64,000 nt of DNA from CAJCJE01 sp963818685 (GTDB taxonomy: Bacteria > Actinomycetota > Actinomycetes > Mycobacteriales > Pseudonocardiaceae), in contig CAWFTJ010000005.1 of assembly GCA_963818685.1 (NCBI GenBank), positions 186,001 to 250,000 on the forward strand, given 5' to 3'. How positions within the stretch are numbered: position 1 is the first letter of the stretch; every line of letters begins with the position of its first letter. The notes under the pieces are model-generated. The model searched no databases. It saw only the letters and a list, made by a program, of their open reading frames with translations, and was not told the DNA's origin. A program made the translations under genes and the position numbers. Shown in pieces: positions 24,472 through 33,750 of the stretch.

Positions 24472-26688
24472 TCACGGATTGTTCGACCGAACGTGACGCC
24501 CCCGATGCCGAGCGCTCGGTTGGAAGCGGCGCAGCCGGAGACTGTTGCCGACCACGAACACGCTGGAGAACGCCATCGTAGCGCCTCCGATCATCGGGTT
24601 GAGCACCCCAAGGGCGGCCAGCGGCAGCGCGGCGACGTTGTAGGCGAAGGCCCAGAACAGATTGCCCTTGATGATGCGCAACGTCTGCCGCGCCAACCGG
24701 ATCGCGTCCGCTGCGACGCGCAGGTCGCCGCGCACCAAGGTCAGGTCGCCCGCCTCGATCGCGACGTCCGTGCCGGTGCCCATGGCCAGGCCGAGGTCGG
24801 CCGCGGCGAGCGCGGGGGCGTCGTTCACGCCGTCGCCGACCATGGCAACGATCCGGCCCTGTTCCTGTAGGCCGCGGATGACGTCGACCTTGCCGGACGG
24901 GAGCACCTGCGCGATCACGTCCTGGGCGGCGATGCCGACCTCGGCGGCGACGGTCGCGGCGACGGTCTGGTTGTCGCCGGTGAGCAGCATCGGACGCAGG
25001 CCAAGCTCGCGCAGCGCGCGAATCGCCGCGGCGCTGGTGGGTTTGATCGCGTCGGCGAGGGCGAGGATGCCGTGCACGCGCTCGTCCCAGGCGATCGCGA
25101 CGACGGTCCGGCCCGCGCGCTGGGCCTGCTCGGCGGCGTCGGCGAGGGCGGGCGGCAGGTGCGGGAACGCGTCGGGACGGGCGAGCCGGACGGTGGTGCC
25201 GTCAACAACGCCTCGGACACCGAGGCCGGGCTCGTTGGCGAACTCGGTGACCGGTGGGAGGGCGCCCAGTTCGGCGCGCGCGGCGTCCACGATGGCGACG
25301 GCGACCGGGTGCTCGGAGCCTGCCTCGACCGCGCCTGCCAGGCGCAGCAGACGGGTTCGGCTGACCGTCGTGCCGATGACGTCGAACAGCTTCATCGCGC
25401 CGGTGGTGACCGTGCCGGTCTTGTCCAGCACGACGGTGTCCACCCGACGCGTCGATTCGAGGACTTCGGGGCCCTTCACCAGGATGCCGAGCTGCGCGCC
25501 TCGACCGGTGCCGACCAGCAGGGCGGTCGGAGTGGCAAGGCCGAGCGCGCACGGGCAGGCGATGACGAGCACGGCGACCGCCGTGGTGATCGCGACATCG
25601 GCTGGGCGCCCAGCGACCAGCCACCCGATCGCGGTGGCGAGCGCGATGACCAGGACGGCGGGTACGAAGATCGCGGAGATCCGGTCGGCGAGGCGTTGGA
25701 CGGCGGCCTTGCCGGTCTGCGCCTCGGTGACCATTCGGGTCAGGTGCGCGAGCTGGGTGTCCGCCCCGACCCTGGTGGCGACCACGACGAGCCGGCCGCC
25801 GACGTTGACCGTGCCACCGATGACCGAGGTGCCGGGGCCGACCTCCTCCGGCACGGACTCGCCGGTGACCATGGAACGGTCGAGCGCCGACGTGCCTTCC
25901 TTGATCACACCGTCGGTGGCGATCTTCTCGCCGGGGCGGACCACGAACTCGGCGCCGACTGCGAGTTGGTCGATCGGGATGAGCACCTCGACGCCGCCGT
26001 GTAGGACCGCGACCTCCTTGGCGCCGAGTTCGAGCAGGGCTCGTAACGCGGCGCCCGCCCTGCGGCGGGAGCGGGCTTCCAGCCAGCGACCGAGCAACAG
26101 GAACGCGGTGACACCAGCCGCGACGTCGAAGTAGGTCATGGCGCCGGCGCCGGCGAACAGCAGGGCGTAGATCGACCAGAGGTACGCGACGGTGATGCCG
26201 AGCGAGACCAGGGTGTCCATGGTCGCGCCTCGGTGCAGCAGGTTGCGCACGGCGGCGCGATGGAACGGCAACGCGCCCCAGGCGACGACCGGAGTGCTCA
26301 GCGCCAGTTCGGACCACGTCCAGTACGGGAACTGCGCGGCCGGCACCATCGAGATCACCAGGACCGGCAGGGCGAGGGCGGCCGAGACGATGAACCGCAG
26401 CCGCGGCGCCGTGCTCGACGACTCGTCCGGTTCGGGCTCCGGGGTCGGCGCGGTCGCCTGGTAGCCGGCGGCGCGGACGGCCTCGATGAGGTGGTCAACG
26501 GTGACGTCGGCCGGATGGTCGACGGTGGCACGTTCGGTCGCGAAGTTGACGCTCGCCCGCACCCCGGTCAGCTTGTTGAGCTTGCGTTCGATCCGGTTCG
26601 CGCAGGACGCGCAGGTCATCCCGGTGATGTCCAGCTCGATGCGGTTGCTGCTCGTGGCCGCCGTCGTGGTCGTTGTCGTCGCGCTCAT
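24472..26688 (-). CDS. copA: Heavy-metal (copper) translocating P-type ATPase
   Basis: The 738-residue pump has an N-terminal heavy-metal domain (GMTCASC, residues 23-29), eight membrane helices, the dephosphorylation motif TGESVPE, the transmembrane metal site CPC in IACPCALGLATP, the phosphorylation site DKTGT with Asp nucleophile, the HP motif (GSEHPVA) and MVGDGVNDAPALA. CPC with this architecture indicates Cu(I) export (P1B-1). It lies 14 bases downstream of a copper chaperone gene, and a CsoR-like operator precedes both. Confidence 0.95.
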   Translation of the reverse strand: MSATTTTTTAATSSNRIELDITGMTCASCANRIERKLNKLTGVRASVNFATERATVDHPADVTVDHLIEAVRAAGYQATAPTPEPEPDESSSTAPRLRFIVSAALALPVLVISMVPAAQFPYWTWSELALSTPVVAWGALPFHRAAVRNLLHRGATMDTLVSLGITVAYLWSIYALLFAGAGAMTYFDVAAGVTAFLLLGRWLEARSRRRAGAALRALLELGAKEVAVLHGGVEVLIPIDQLAVGAEFVVRPGEKIATDGVIKEGTSALDRSMVTGESVPEEVGPGTSVIGGTVNVGGRLVVVATRVGADTQLAHLTRMVTEAQTGKAAVQRLADRISAIFVPAVLVIALATAIGWLVAGRPADVAITTAVAVLVIACPCALGLATPTALLVGTGRGAQLGILVKGPEVLESTRRVDTVVLDKTGTVTTGAMKLFDVIGTTVSRTRLLRLAGAVEAGSEHPVAVAIVDAARAELGALPPVTEFANEPGLGVRGVVDGTTVRLARPDAFPHLPPALADAAEQAQRAGRTVVAIAWDERVHGILALADAIKPTSAAAIRALRELGLRPMLLTGDNQTVAATVAAEVGIAAQDVIAQVLPSGKVDVIRGLQEQGRIVAMVGDGVNDAPALAAADLGLAMGTGTDVAIEAGDLTLVRGDLRVAADAIRLARQTLRIIKGNLFWAFAYNVAALPLAALGVLNPMIGGATMAFSSVFVVGNSLRLRRFQPSARHRGRHVRSNNP

Positions 26689-26702
26689 CCGGCCGACCCC
26701 GC

Positions 26703-26912
26703 TCAGCCGACCAGCTGGTAGCCCGCTTCGGTGACGGCACCACGCACCTCGTCGGCGTCCAGCTCATGATCGCTGGTCACGGTGACCGCACCGCTGGCGA
26801 GTTCGACGTCCACCTTGCTGACGCCGGCCAGTTCGGACAGTTCCTCAGTGACGGACGCCACACAGTGTTCGCAGGTCATCCCGGAGACGGTGTAGGTGGT
26901 GCTGACGGTCAT
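26703..26912 (-). CDS. copZ: Copper chaperone, heavy-metal-associated domain protein
   Basis: The 69-residue protein is a single ferredoxin-like HMA domain with the metal-binding GMTCEHC near residue 11 and an Asp/Glu-rich surface. It delivers Cu(I) to the pump encoded immediately downstream. Length and motif are canonical. Confidence 0.95.
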   Translation of the reverse strand: MTVSTTYTVSGMTCEHCVASVTEELSELAGVSKVDVELASGAVTVTSDHELDADEVRGAVTEAGYQLVG

Positions 26913-27075
26913 GAGAGCTGAAGTCCTTTCACGGTCTGCTCGGGCTCGTTGGTGCTCTAGCTGACTTCGGTGGCGGCACCCGCCAGCTGAAGGGGTCGCG
27001 CCGAGCCGCTCGGTGCTTTGCCTGGTTGGCGTTGATACGAACGGGAATCGCCGCCAACCGGCGATACTGCGACCT

Positions 27076-27096
27076 TACCCCTAGGGGGTAGGGGTA
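27076..27096. promoter_or_regulatory. CsoR-type copper operator
   Basis: The G/C-tract palindrome TACCCCTAGGGGGTA (27076-27090), extended by GGGGTA to 27096, has the TACCCC-x-GGGGTA form recognised by copper-sensing CsoR repressors. It sits about 165 bases upstream of the copper chaperone start. No csoR gene is visible in the window, so the regulator must be encoded elsewhere. The rest of 26913-27301 shows no gene. Confidence 0.65.
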
Positions 27097-27301
27097 GACG
27101 AGCGAGCCAGCGCCGGTGCTTGCCACCCTGTCGGGTGATGAAGTCCACACGACAACTACGCAGAGTCCCAAACCGGCACAGGTACCGCCAATGCCGACAA
27201 AAGTGAGCACGGAGAGTTAACCCTGGTTCACCCTACGGGGGGCTGCGGTGCCAGTTTCCGCCAGTTAGCCTCGCCGGGAGACGTGAGCCGGGGAGGCACC
27301 G

Positions 27302-27541
27302 ATGAGCGGATCCCTCGAAATTCGGAAGCTGTTGTGGCAAGAGGATGACACCCTGCCGAGGCAGGGCACGGACATCCCCACCCAGCGCAGCGGCGAACCA
27401 ACGCGGATCTCGGCGGATCAGGTACGCAGAGCGCGGCTCGCGGTCGCCCGCAACGCACAGGACACCGAGGACTGCCGACAGCTGCTGGACATGCTGGGCC
27501 TGATCCCCGGCGAGGACGGCACCCCGCCAGTCCGCCGCTGA
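27302..27541 (+). CDS. Hypothetical protein, 79 residues
   Basis: The ATG at 27302 follows GGGGAGG by 6-7 bases. The product MSGSLEIRKLLWQEDDTLPR has a conserved-looking helical segment VRRARLAVARNAQDTEDCRQ LLDMLG and a short tail. It resembles small actinobacterial proteins of unknown function found beside tRNA genes. No domain recognised. Confidence 0.65.
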   Translation: MSGSLEIRKLLWQEDDTLPRQGTDIPTQRSGEPTRISADQVRRARLAVARNAQDTEDCRQLLDMLGLIPGEDGTPPVRR

Positions 27542-27779
27542 CCCCGTCGTCGATCACGCCGGGCCGCCCACGCCGATCATCGGCAACCGGGTCGGCCCGG
27601 CGTCGTTCGACCGGACAAGATGACGGAACACGGATTGACCTGTAGTTTCGCCCTTGACGACAGGCCGACCGGGAACCCGTTTTGGAGCCCTGGGCGGCGT
27701 GCCCTATGCTTACCGTGCTCCCAGCGGCCGACAGACTGTTGGAAGCACGGTCGGTCGGTTCGTTCGACGCTCCGATCGG

Positions 27780-27852
27780 GCTCCCATCGTTCAGAGGCCT
27801 AGGACTCCACCCTTTCAAGGTGGCAACGCGGGTTCGAATCCCGTTGGGAGTA
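27780..27852 (+). tRNA. tRNA-Glu(TTC)
   Basis: The acceptor stem GCTCCCA/TGGGAGT closes with one G-U pair. The anticodon loop contains TTC (CCCTTTCAAGG), and the T-arm is CGGGTTCGAATCCCG. CCA is not encoded. It is the first of three tRNAs in one orientation, probably one transcript. Confidence 0.95.
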
Positions 27853-27874
27853 CGCAGTAAGCTAGAGATCGCAA

Positions 27875-27951
27875 GGCCCAGTGGCGCAGTTGGTTAGCGC
27901 GTCGCCCTGTCACGGCGAAGGTCGCGGGTTCGAGTCCCGTCTGGGTCGCCA
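27875..27951 (+). tRNA. tRNA-Asp(GTC)
   Basis: The acceptor stem is GGCCCAG/CTGGGTC, the anticodon GTC lies in CCCTGTCACGG, and the T-arm is GCGGGTTCGAGTCCCGT. CCA is encoded at 27949-27951. Confidence 0.95.
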
Positions 27952-27980
27952 TACCGGTCGAGGTTTGATCGGTTTGATCT

Positions 27981-28054
27981 GGCCAGATAGCTCAGTTGGT
28001 ACGAGCGTCCGCCTGAAAAGTGGAAGGTCGGCGGTTCGACCCCGCCTCTGGCCA
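27981..28054 (+). tRNA. tRNA-Phe(GAA)
   Basis: The acceptor stem is GGCCAGA/TCTGGCC, the anticodon GAA lies in GCCTGAAAAGT, and the T-arm is GGCGGTTCGACCCCGCC. The anticodon stem has one G-U pair. The gene ends before a full CCA. Confidence 0.93.
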
Positions 28055-28169
28055 CCTCCCTCGCTCGTGGGTGAGCCATGTCCGCTGGAAAGCGCGGACC
28101 TGGCTCGCTCGTTGTGTTTTTCTGGGGGGCGACCCTCAGGCCCCCGATGTGGGCGGCTCTCTTGGATCA

Positions 28170-28997
28170 TCAGCAGGCGAACCCGGTTTGGGCTCGTTGA
28201 CGTGATGCTTCGTATAGGACTGCGGTTGTCGCGTTGGCGGCGTTGAGGGAGCTGGCGCTGCCGACCATGGGAATGCGCACGACGTGATCGCAGAGTTCGC
28301 GCCATGCGGCGCTCAGGCCGTTCGTCTCGTTGCCTACCAGGAGCAGGATCGGGCCGGTCAGGTCGAAGTCGAAGATGGCGGCTTCGCCGTTCTCGTCGGT
28401 GCCGATGATGGCGACCGGGATTCCTGCTGCGCGCTTCGCGGTTAGCCAGGTCATGACCTCGCGTGGCGAGGGCACTCGAACCGAGGGCACTGCGAACAGC
28501 GAGCCGGTGCTGGCGCGGACGGACTTGGGGTCGTAGACGTCTGCCGCGTGGCCGGTCACGATCATGCCGTCCGCGCCGAACGCGTCGGCCGAGCGGATGA
28601 TGGAACCGATGTTGCCTGGGTTGGTCGGGCGGTCGAACAGGACGCCGAGGAATCGCTCGCCGACCGGAATCCGGGCCAGGTCGTCCGGGGGCATCTCGAT
28701 GACCGCGAGTATCTCGCCCTGCGTCTCGTTCTTCTCGCCGAGTTCGGCGAGAAGTTCGCTGGAGAGCGCGTACCGCTCGGCGTCGGTGGTGTGCAGGAGA
28801 TCACGTGCCCAGCGCGACAGGGATCTGTCCTCGTCGTAGAGGAGCACGTGCACGGGCCAGCCGCGTTCGACGGCGATGGTGATCGGGCGGACGCCCTGCA
28901 CCAGGAATTCCCGGGCCCGTTGGCGCTTGTTCCGGTTGGTCAGCAGCGACTGCCACTGTTGGAAGGTGGCGTTGCGCGAGGTGATGCGACGAACCAA
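28170..28997 (-). CDS. TrmH/SpoU family RNA 2'-O-ribose methyltransferase
   Basis: The 275-residue SPOUT methyltransferase has an N-terminal substrate-binding region and the three SpoU motifs: NPGNIGSIIRSADAFGADGM (motif 1), LLVGNETNGLS (motif 2) and IPMVGSASSLNAANATTAVL (motif 3) forming the knotted SAM site. It would methylate rRNA or tRNA; the target cannot be told from sequence. It lies convergent to the tRNA cluster. Confidence 0.92.
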   Translation of the reverse strand: MVRRITSRNATFQQWQSLLTNRNKRQRAREFLVQGVRPITIAVERGWPVHVLLYDEDRSLSRWARDLLHTTDAERYALSSELLAELGEKNETQGEILAVIEMPPDDLARIPVGERFLGVLFDRPTNPGNIGSIIRSADAFGADGMIVTGHAADVYDPKSVRASTGSLFAVPSVRVPSPREVMTWLTAKRAAGIPVAIIGTDENGEAAIFDFDLTGPILLLVGNETNGLSAAWRELCDHVVRIPMVGSASSLNAANATTAVLYEASRQRAQTGFAC

Positions 28998-29059
28998 TCC
29001 ACTGCCTCCATGGTGGCGTGCTCATACGCCTGTCAGCAGGGCGTCGAGAACAAAGTAGC

Positions 29060-30409
29060 TCAGCCGGTTGGGGCGAGTTCGGCGTCTTCCGAGAAGTCGA
29101 CTTCGGGGGGTGGGCGGCGGAATCCCCTGGTCATGAACGTCAGGTAGACGATTCCCAGGACGAGCCAGATGCCGCCGAGCAGGTGGGCGCGCCAGTCGAG
29201 TTGGGTGAGCAGCCAGATGTCGAAGCCGGCGCCGATGATCGGTGCGAGGGCGTTGGTCACGATCTGGCGGGGGGTCCTGAGTTTCCCCTGGCGGACGGCG
29301 TGGGCCAGGACGCACAGGTTGACGAAGGTGAACGCGGTGAACGCGCCGAAGTTGATGAATGACACCGCGTTGGACACGCTGTTGGCGATGCCGATCAGGC
29401 CGACGACACCGATGGCCACGATGTTGATCACCGGGGTGTGGAACTTCGGGTGCAGGAAGCCGAAGACCTTCTTGGGCAGCACGCTGTCCCTGCCCATCGC
29501 GAACAGCAGGCGCGCGGCGCTGGCCTGGGCGGCGATGCCGGAGGCGAGTTGGGTGATCACCAGGCCGGCGAGGAAGAACGCGGAGAACAGGTTGCCGCCG
29601 ATGACCTTGGCGATGTCGAACGCCTCTGAGTCGTAGTTGACGTGCGGCAGCGCCAGGCCGACGAGTTGGGCGGCGTAGGAGGTGACCAGGAAGATCACAC
29701 CGCCGATGATCGTGACCAGCACGATGGCCCTCGGGATGGTGCGCCTGGGCTCCTTGGTCTCCTCGGTGAGCGTGGTGATCGCGTCGAAGCCGAGGAAGGA
29801 GTAGCAGGCGATGGCCGCGCCCGCGGCGACCGCACCGACGGTGGTCGAGGAGTTGCCGAACGGGGCGCCGGAGAAGATCGACGCGGACTGGCTCACGTGC
29901 CGGAACGAGAGGATCACGAAGAAGATCAGCACGAGGATCTGTAGGCCGGTGAGCAGCAGGTTGGCGTTGGCGGCGAGCTTGATGCCGATGACGTTGACGA
30001 TCGTGGTGATGACGATGAACCCGACGATCCAGGCCCAGTTGGGGACTTCGGGGAACTGCTGGTTGAGGAAGGTCGCGCCGATCAGCCAGATCACCATCGG
30101 CAGGAAGAAGTAGTCGAGCAGCACGGCCCAGCCGACCAGGAAGCCGATCCGGCCGTCGATGGTTCTGCGGGTGTAGGTGTAGGCGGAGCCGGCGACCGGA
30201 AAGGCGCGCGACATGCGGCCGTAGCTGACCGCAGTGAACAGCATGGCGACCAGCGCGAGCAGGTACGACGTTGGCACGGCGCGGCCACTCGGCTCGTCGA
30301 TGGAGCCGAAGGTGCCGAGCACGATCATCGGCGCCATGTAGGCGAGGCCGAACAGGACGACAGGGCCAAGGGTCAGCGTTCGGGTCAACCGCGTTGCCGG
30401 GCTGCTCAT
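29060..30409 (-). CDS. APC family amino acid permease
   Basis: The 449-residue protein has about twelve membrane helices and the APC signature near its start, GLAYMAPMIVLGTFG, plus FPVAGSAYTYTRRTIDGRIG and a conserved SFLGFDAITTLTEETKEPRR segment. It imports amino acids or amines by proton symport. The nitrilase-family gene lies 13 bases upstream on the same strand, so import and amide hydrolysis may be linked. Substrate not determined. Confidence 0.9.
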   Translation of the reverse strand: MSSPATRLTRTLTLGPVVLFGLAYMAPMIVLGTFGSIDEPSGRAVPTSYLLALVAMLFTAVSYGRMSRAFPVAGSAYTYTRRTIDGRIGFLVGWAVLLDYFFLPMVIWLIGATFLNQQFPEVPNWAWIVGFIVITTIVNVIGIKLAANANLLLTGLQILVLIFFVILSFRHVSQSASIFSGAPFGNSSTTVGAVAAGAAIACYSFLGFDAITTLTEETKEPRRTIPRAIVLVTIIGGVIFLVTSYAAQLVGLALPHVNYDSEAFDIAKVIGGNLFSAFFLAGLVITQLASGIAAQASAARLLFAMGRDSVLPKKVFGFLHPKFHTPVINIVAIGVVGLIGIANSVSNAVSFINFGAFTAFTFVNLCVLAHAVRQGKLRTPRQIVTNALAPIIGAGFDIWLLTQLDWRAHLLGGIWLVLGIVYLTFMTRGFRRPPPEVDFSEDAELAPTG

Positions 30410-30422
30410 GCGCTCCTCCGCT

Positions 30423-31286
30423 CTACTCGGCAGGATGCCGTGGACTCCAGGTCTTCGGGTCGATGCGTCCTGCGTACGCCGGCAGGTCGAGCGGGCTGTC
30501 GTCCGGGCGGAACTGCGCCCAGATCCGGTTCAGGCCGGCCGTGCCGTATTCGCGGACGCGGGTGACGTCATCGAGGTCGATCACGTCGGTGAGGACCTCG
30601 GGTGCCCGACCGGCTTCGACGCGGATGCGGCCCTCGGGATCGGCCAGCAGGCTCTGGCCTACGCCGGTCGGGGCGGCGACGTTGACGCTGAGCACGTGCA
30701 CCTGGTTGGCGATGGCGTTGGCCCTGGTGAGGATGAGTTCCTGGGCGCGATCACTGGTGGTGGTGCGGGTGGGTGCGATGATCGCTTCGGCGCCGAGCCA
30801 GGCGAGCTGCCGGGTCAGTTCGGGGAACCAGGTGTCGTAGCAGATGGACAGGCCGAAGCGGCCGATCTCCGGGATGTCGAACACGACGAACTCGATGCCC
30901 GGCTGATATGGCTCGTAGGGGCGCCATGGAAAGCATTTCCGGTAGGACGCAACGAGTTCGGCCTGCGGCGAGTAGACGACCGCGGTGTTGTGCATGCCGC
31001 CGTCGATGGCTTCCAGCAGCGTGCCGGGGACGAGCCAGACGCCGAGCCGGCCGGCGAGCTCGGCAAGGGAGGTGGACAAGTCGCCGTCGAGCGGCTGGGC
31101 GAGGTTGGTGTCGTCGATGGCCTCGCCGTAGAGGTGCAGTTCGGGGTAGACGATCAGCTGGGTGGCCGGGAAGCGGCGCAGCACACCGGCGACGTCGGCG
31201 GCGAACTGGGCGAACGGTGCCCCGGTCGGCAGCGGCTCGGTTTGGACGAGCGCGACCGGCAGGCATCGTGACATGCAGCACAGCAT
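30423..31286 (-). CDS. Carbon-nitrogen hydrolase (nitrilase/amidase superfamily)
   Basis: The 287-residue enzyme contains the Glu-Lys-Cys triad: Glu in IVYPELHLYGE, Lys in SYRKCFPW and the nucleophile Cys in LSICYDTWFPE. It would hydrolyse an amide or carbamoyl group. An internal ATG at 31274 (MSRCLPVALVQTEP) matches the usual family N-terminus and may be the true start. Directly followed by an APC permease, suggesting use of an imported amine, amide or amino-acid derivative. Confidence 0.88.
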   Translation of the reverse strand: MLCCMSRCLPVALVQTEPLPTGAPFAQFAADVAGVLRRFPATQLIVYPELHLYGEAIDDTNLAQPLDGDLSTSLAELAGRLGVWLVPGTLLEAIDGGMHNTAVVYSPQAELVASYRKCFPWRPYEPYQPGIEFVVFDIPEIGRFGLSICYDTWFPELTRQLAWLGAEAIIAPTRTTTSDRAQELILTRANAIANQVHVLSVNVAAPTGVGQSLLADPEGRIRVEAGRAPEVLTDVIDLDDVTRVREYGTAGLNRIWAQFRPDDSPLDLPAYAGRIDPKTWSPRHPAE

Positions 31287-31322
31287 GATCCCTTTGTCGG
31301 CCGGATGCCAAGCACAGATTGG

Positions 31323-32165
31323 TTAAGGGAACCTGATCAGGGCGAGGGCCTGGTCGTCGTGTCGTTTGGGGCGGGGCCAGCGCAGGCCTGCCGGGTCCTC
31401 GCGTTCTGCCTCGCGGACCCGGTCGAGGACGGCCTGCGGACCCTGGGTCGTTGCCAGGTCGAGGGCTTGCGGCCAGGTGAACAGGTGGTAGTCGTCGATG
31501 CCGCAGGACACGCCGTCGGTGGCCATCAGCACGGCCCGCACGCTCGCGCGTTGCCAGGTCCGGGTGCGGGCCTGGTGGGCGGCGGCCGGGTCGGCTTCGG
31601 CCACCCAGAATCCGCCTTGCACGTTGCGCAGCCTGCCGAAGCGCGCGCCGGCCGCGCGCAGCGATGCGACGTGGTCGGGGTCGAAGCCGTTGCCGTTGCC
31701 CTCGGCAAGGCGGGCGCGGTAGCCGCCGGGGCGTCGTGGCAGGGTTGCGATGCGGTCGTCGGCGAGGACGTCCGGGCCGGTTGGGGTGAAGGCGACGATC
31801 GGGCTGTCGGCGAGCACGAGGGCGTCGACGGTTTCGGAGGTCCAGCGGGTGATGGCGACCGTGCTGGAGGGGGCGGTGCCGGGGGTGAGGTCGTGTGCTC
31901 GGGCGAGGGTGATGATGGCCTTGGCGAGGAGGTCGCGGAGGTCGGCGGTGGGCTCCTTGCGGAGATGCGTTGCCAGTTCGGTGCTCAGGTGGTCGACGTA
32001 CCAGGCGGCGGTTCGGGCGCGCGGCTCAAGGGCGGTGGCGCCGTCGAGCAGGATGACGGCATTGTCCAGCACGACGATCCGGTCTTCGGTGGGTCGGTCG
32101 GCGCCGTCGATGCCGACGCCTGCCGCCTCGGCCGTGATGATCATCGGATCCGTCGCGGTCGTCAC
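31323..32165 (-). CDS. PP2C-like phosphatase family protein
   Basis: From a GTG at 32165 the protein has 280 residues. It shows PP2C-type motifs: TEDRIVVLDNAVILLDGAT (residues about 25-45, in place of the metal-binding GxxxxxxED/DG), SSTVAITRW, VRAVLMATDGVS and a terminal HDDQALALI. The fold is probably that of a Mn-dependent serine/threonine phosphatase, though no kinase gene is adjacent. It is 37 bases upstream of the nitrilase gene on the same strand. The longer frame to 32240 is not favoured. Confidence 0.7.
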   Translation of the reverse strand: MTTATDPMIITAEAAGVGIDGADRPTEDRIVVLDNAVILLDGATALEPRARTAAWYVDHLSTELATHLRKEPTADLRDLLAKAIITLARAHDLTPGTAPSSTVAITRWTSETVDALVLADSPIVAFTPTGPDVLADDRIATLPRRPGGYRARLAEGNGNGFDPDHVASLRAAGARFGRLRNVQGGFWVAEADPAAAHQARTRTWQRASVRAVLMATDGVSCGIDDYHLFTWPQALDLATTQGPQAVLDRVREAEREDPAGLRWPRPKRHDDQALALIRFP

Positions 32166-32454
32166 GTTTTCAAGCCTACGGCGGTGTCGCCGACCACTCC
32201 GCGCATTGTGAGTGACCAGCGGTAGGACCGGGGGTCGCATCCGGCAGCCCTACCGCCGGTCACCCGGGTGTCCCTGATCGAGGGGGCAGCTCGACCGTGG
32301 GACAGGCCCCGTACCTGCCGGGCGCGGTGGCAGGCCGGGAAGTCGGGTGATCGTGGTGCGGGGTCGCGACATCACACGCGAAGGCGTGCGGAGAACAGCG
32401 TCAGGAAACCGACGAAGTCCGCTTGTGGACAGACTTCTCCCAGGGAAAGCCGGT

Positions 32455-33384
32455 TCAGTCGGGTGAGACGCTGGGCAGACCCGGCATTTCGCCGGGGACG
32501 ATGATCGGATGACTGGCCACAGTGGTCAGTAGCGCCGGCGAGCTCTGGTGCGCACCGGACTCGACCACGTACACGGCGTGCCGAGAACCGCTGTTCGGGC
32601 CGTGCCAGGTCGAGACGGTGGGCGCGGGCGCGAGCGGTTGTTGCGGTGCGGGATCCGGGGCCTTCGGCAACGGAGCTGGCGTGGGCCTGTGCGTGACCTG
32701 CTCGACGGGCTCGGTTGCCGGGCCGGACGCGGAAGTCGTTGTGGCGCTGTGGTGTGCCGGCCTGGCCGCCGAAGCCGCTGGGAGGGCGGAGGATTGGGGC
32801 GACACGGGCGGCACGGGGTTCGTCGCGGGGGCGACCGTCGCGGTGGCCGGGGTGGGCGTGGTCGCCGCGGGCTTCGACACCGCGGTCGGGACCAGGGGCG
32901 CGACGGTCGGGGCGACCGTGTTGGTGACGTCGGTGACCGTGTTGGACACGGCGGTGACGGTGGGCGTGACCACTGTCGAGCCGACGGAGTTCACCGTGTG
33001 CGTCACGGTGTCCACGGTCGATTTCACGGTCGAATCGACCATGCCACCGACCGTGCCGAGGCTGGATTCCAGCGTGTGGTGCAGGGTGCTGCCGAGCGAG
33101 TTCGCCGTGTTGCCGAGCAAACCGCCGAGCAGGCCGCCGTCGTCCGACGAGGAGTCCGACGGGGTGGTCAGTGACGACAGGGGGGACGGTGTCCTCGGCA
33201 GGTCGGCGGCGGATGCCGAGGACGCGGCCAGGCCGCACAACAGCCAACCCACGACGGCGAAGCCGGCAGTCAGTGCCAGACGGACAGCGATGCGCAACAG
33301 ACGGCGGCGCGCGGAATCGGTGCCACGCACCGCATCCCGGTCGACCACTGCCATTCCGCGCGCACCAATCCGTGACTCCGCCAT
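32455..33384 (-). CDS. Secreted, Thr/Pro/Ala-rich repetitive protein
   Basis: The 309-residue protein has an arginine-rich start, a signal-like helix LALTAGFAVVGWLLCGLAAS with an ASASA cleavage region near residue 59, then low-complexity regions: a valine/threonine-rich stretch with repeated TVxxTV units (VDSTVKSTVDTVTHTVNSVG) and a proline-rich part. No catalytic domain is visible. Such proteins occur on the surface of spore-forming actinomycetes. The real start could be at 33354. Confidence 0.65.
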   Translation of the reverse strand: MAESRIGARGMAVVDRDAVRGTDSARRRLLRIAVRLALTAGFAVVGWLLCGLAASSASAADLPRTPSPLSSLTTPSDSSSDDGGLLGGLLGNTANSLGSTLHHTLESSLGTVGGMVDSTVKSTVDTVTHTVNSVGSTVVTPTVTAVSNTVTDVTNTVAPTVAPLVPTAVSKPAATTPTPATATVAPATNPVPPVSPQSSALPAASAARPAHHSATTTSASGPATEPVEQVTHRPTPAPLPKAPDPAPQQPLAPAPTVSTWHGPNSGSRHAVYVVESGAHQSSPALLTTVASHPIIVPGEMPGLPSVSPD

Positions 33385-33708
33385 CCGTTCACCACATGTT
33401 TAGCACTGCCGCGCCGATTCGCATCAGCTGGAAACGTGATCCACCCGGAAGGACGGAATTTGAGGGCAGAACTGTTATCCGCGCAGGTCCGAATGGAGCA
33501 GTCGATCACCACCCATTCGACCGGGACGTCGGATTGACACACCGAGATGAGCGATTCACCCCTTCGGGCATTTGCGGTACTCGCCCGTTCTGAAGCTTGA
33601 CCTGGCGGTGCTCTCGTTGAGGCGCAACGGGAAGCCTGGATACATCAATAGCTCGTTGGTGCGAACAGTGGATCTTGGGGCGTGGCGCCGGAGTCGGAGC
33701 GTCGTCCG

Positions 33709-33736
33709 AGTCACTCACCAACAGTCACTCACCAAC
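33709..33736. repeat. Tandem 14-bp repeat directly upstream of the ECF sigma gene
   Basis: AGTCACTCACCAAC occurs twice without a gap (33709-33722 and 33723-33736), immediately before the GAGGAG ribosome site of the sigma factor gene. It may be a regulator site or a leader duplication. The remainder of 33385-33750 holds no convincing gene. Confidence 0.75.
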
Positions 33737-33750
33737 GAGGAGCGATCGTC

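Noticed and set aside
27894..28305. Minus-strand ORFs across the tRNA-Asp/Phe genes
   Set aside because: Their peptides (GTRTRDLRRDRATR type) are the usual artefact of translating tRNA genes backwards.
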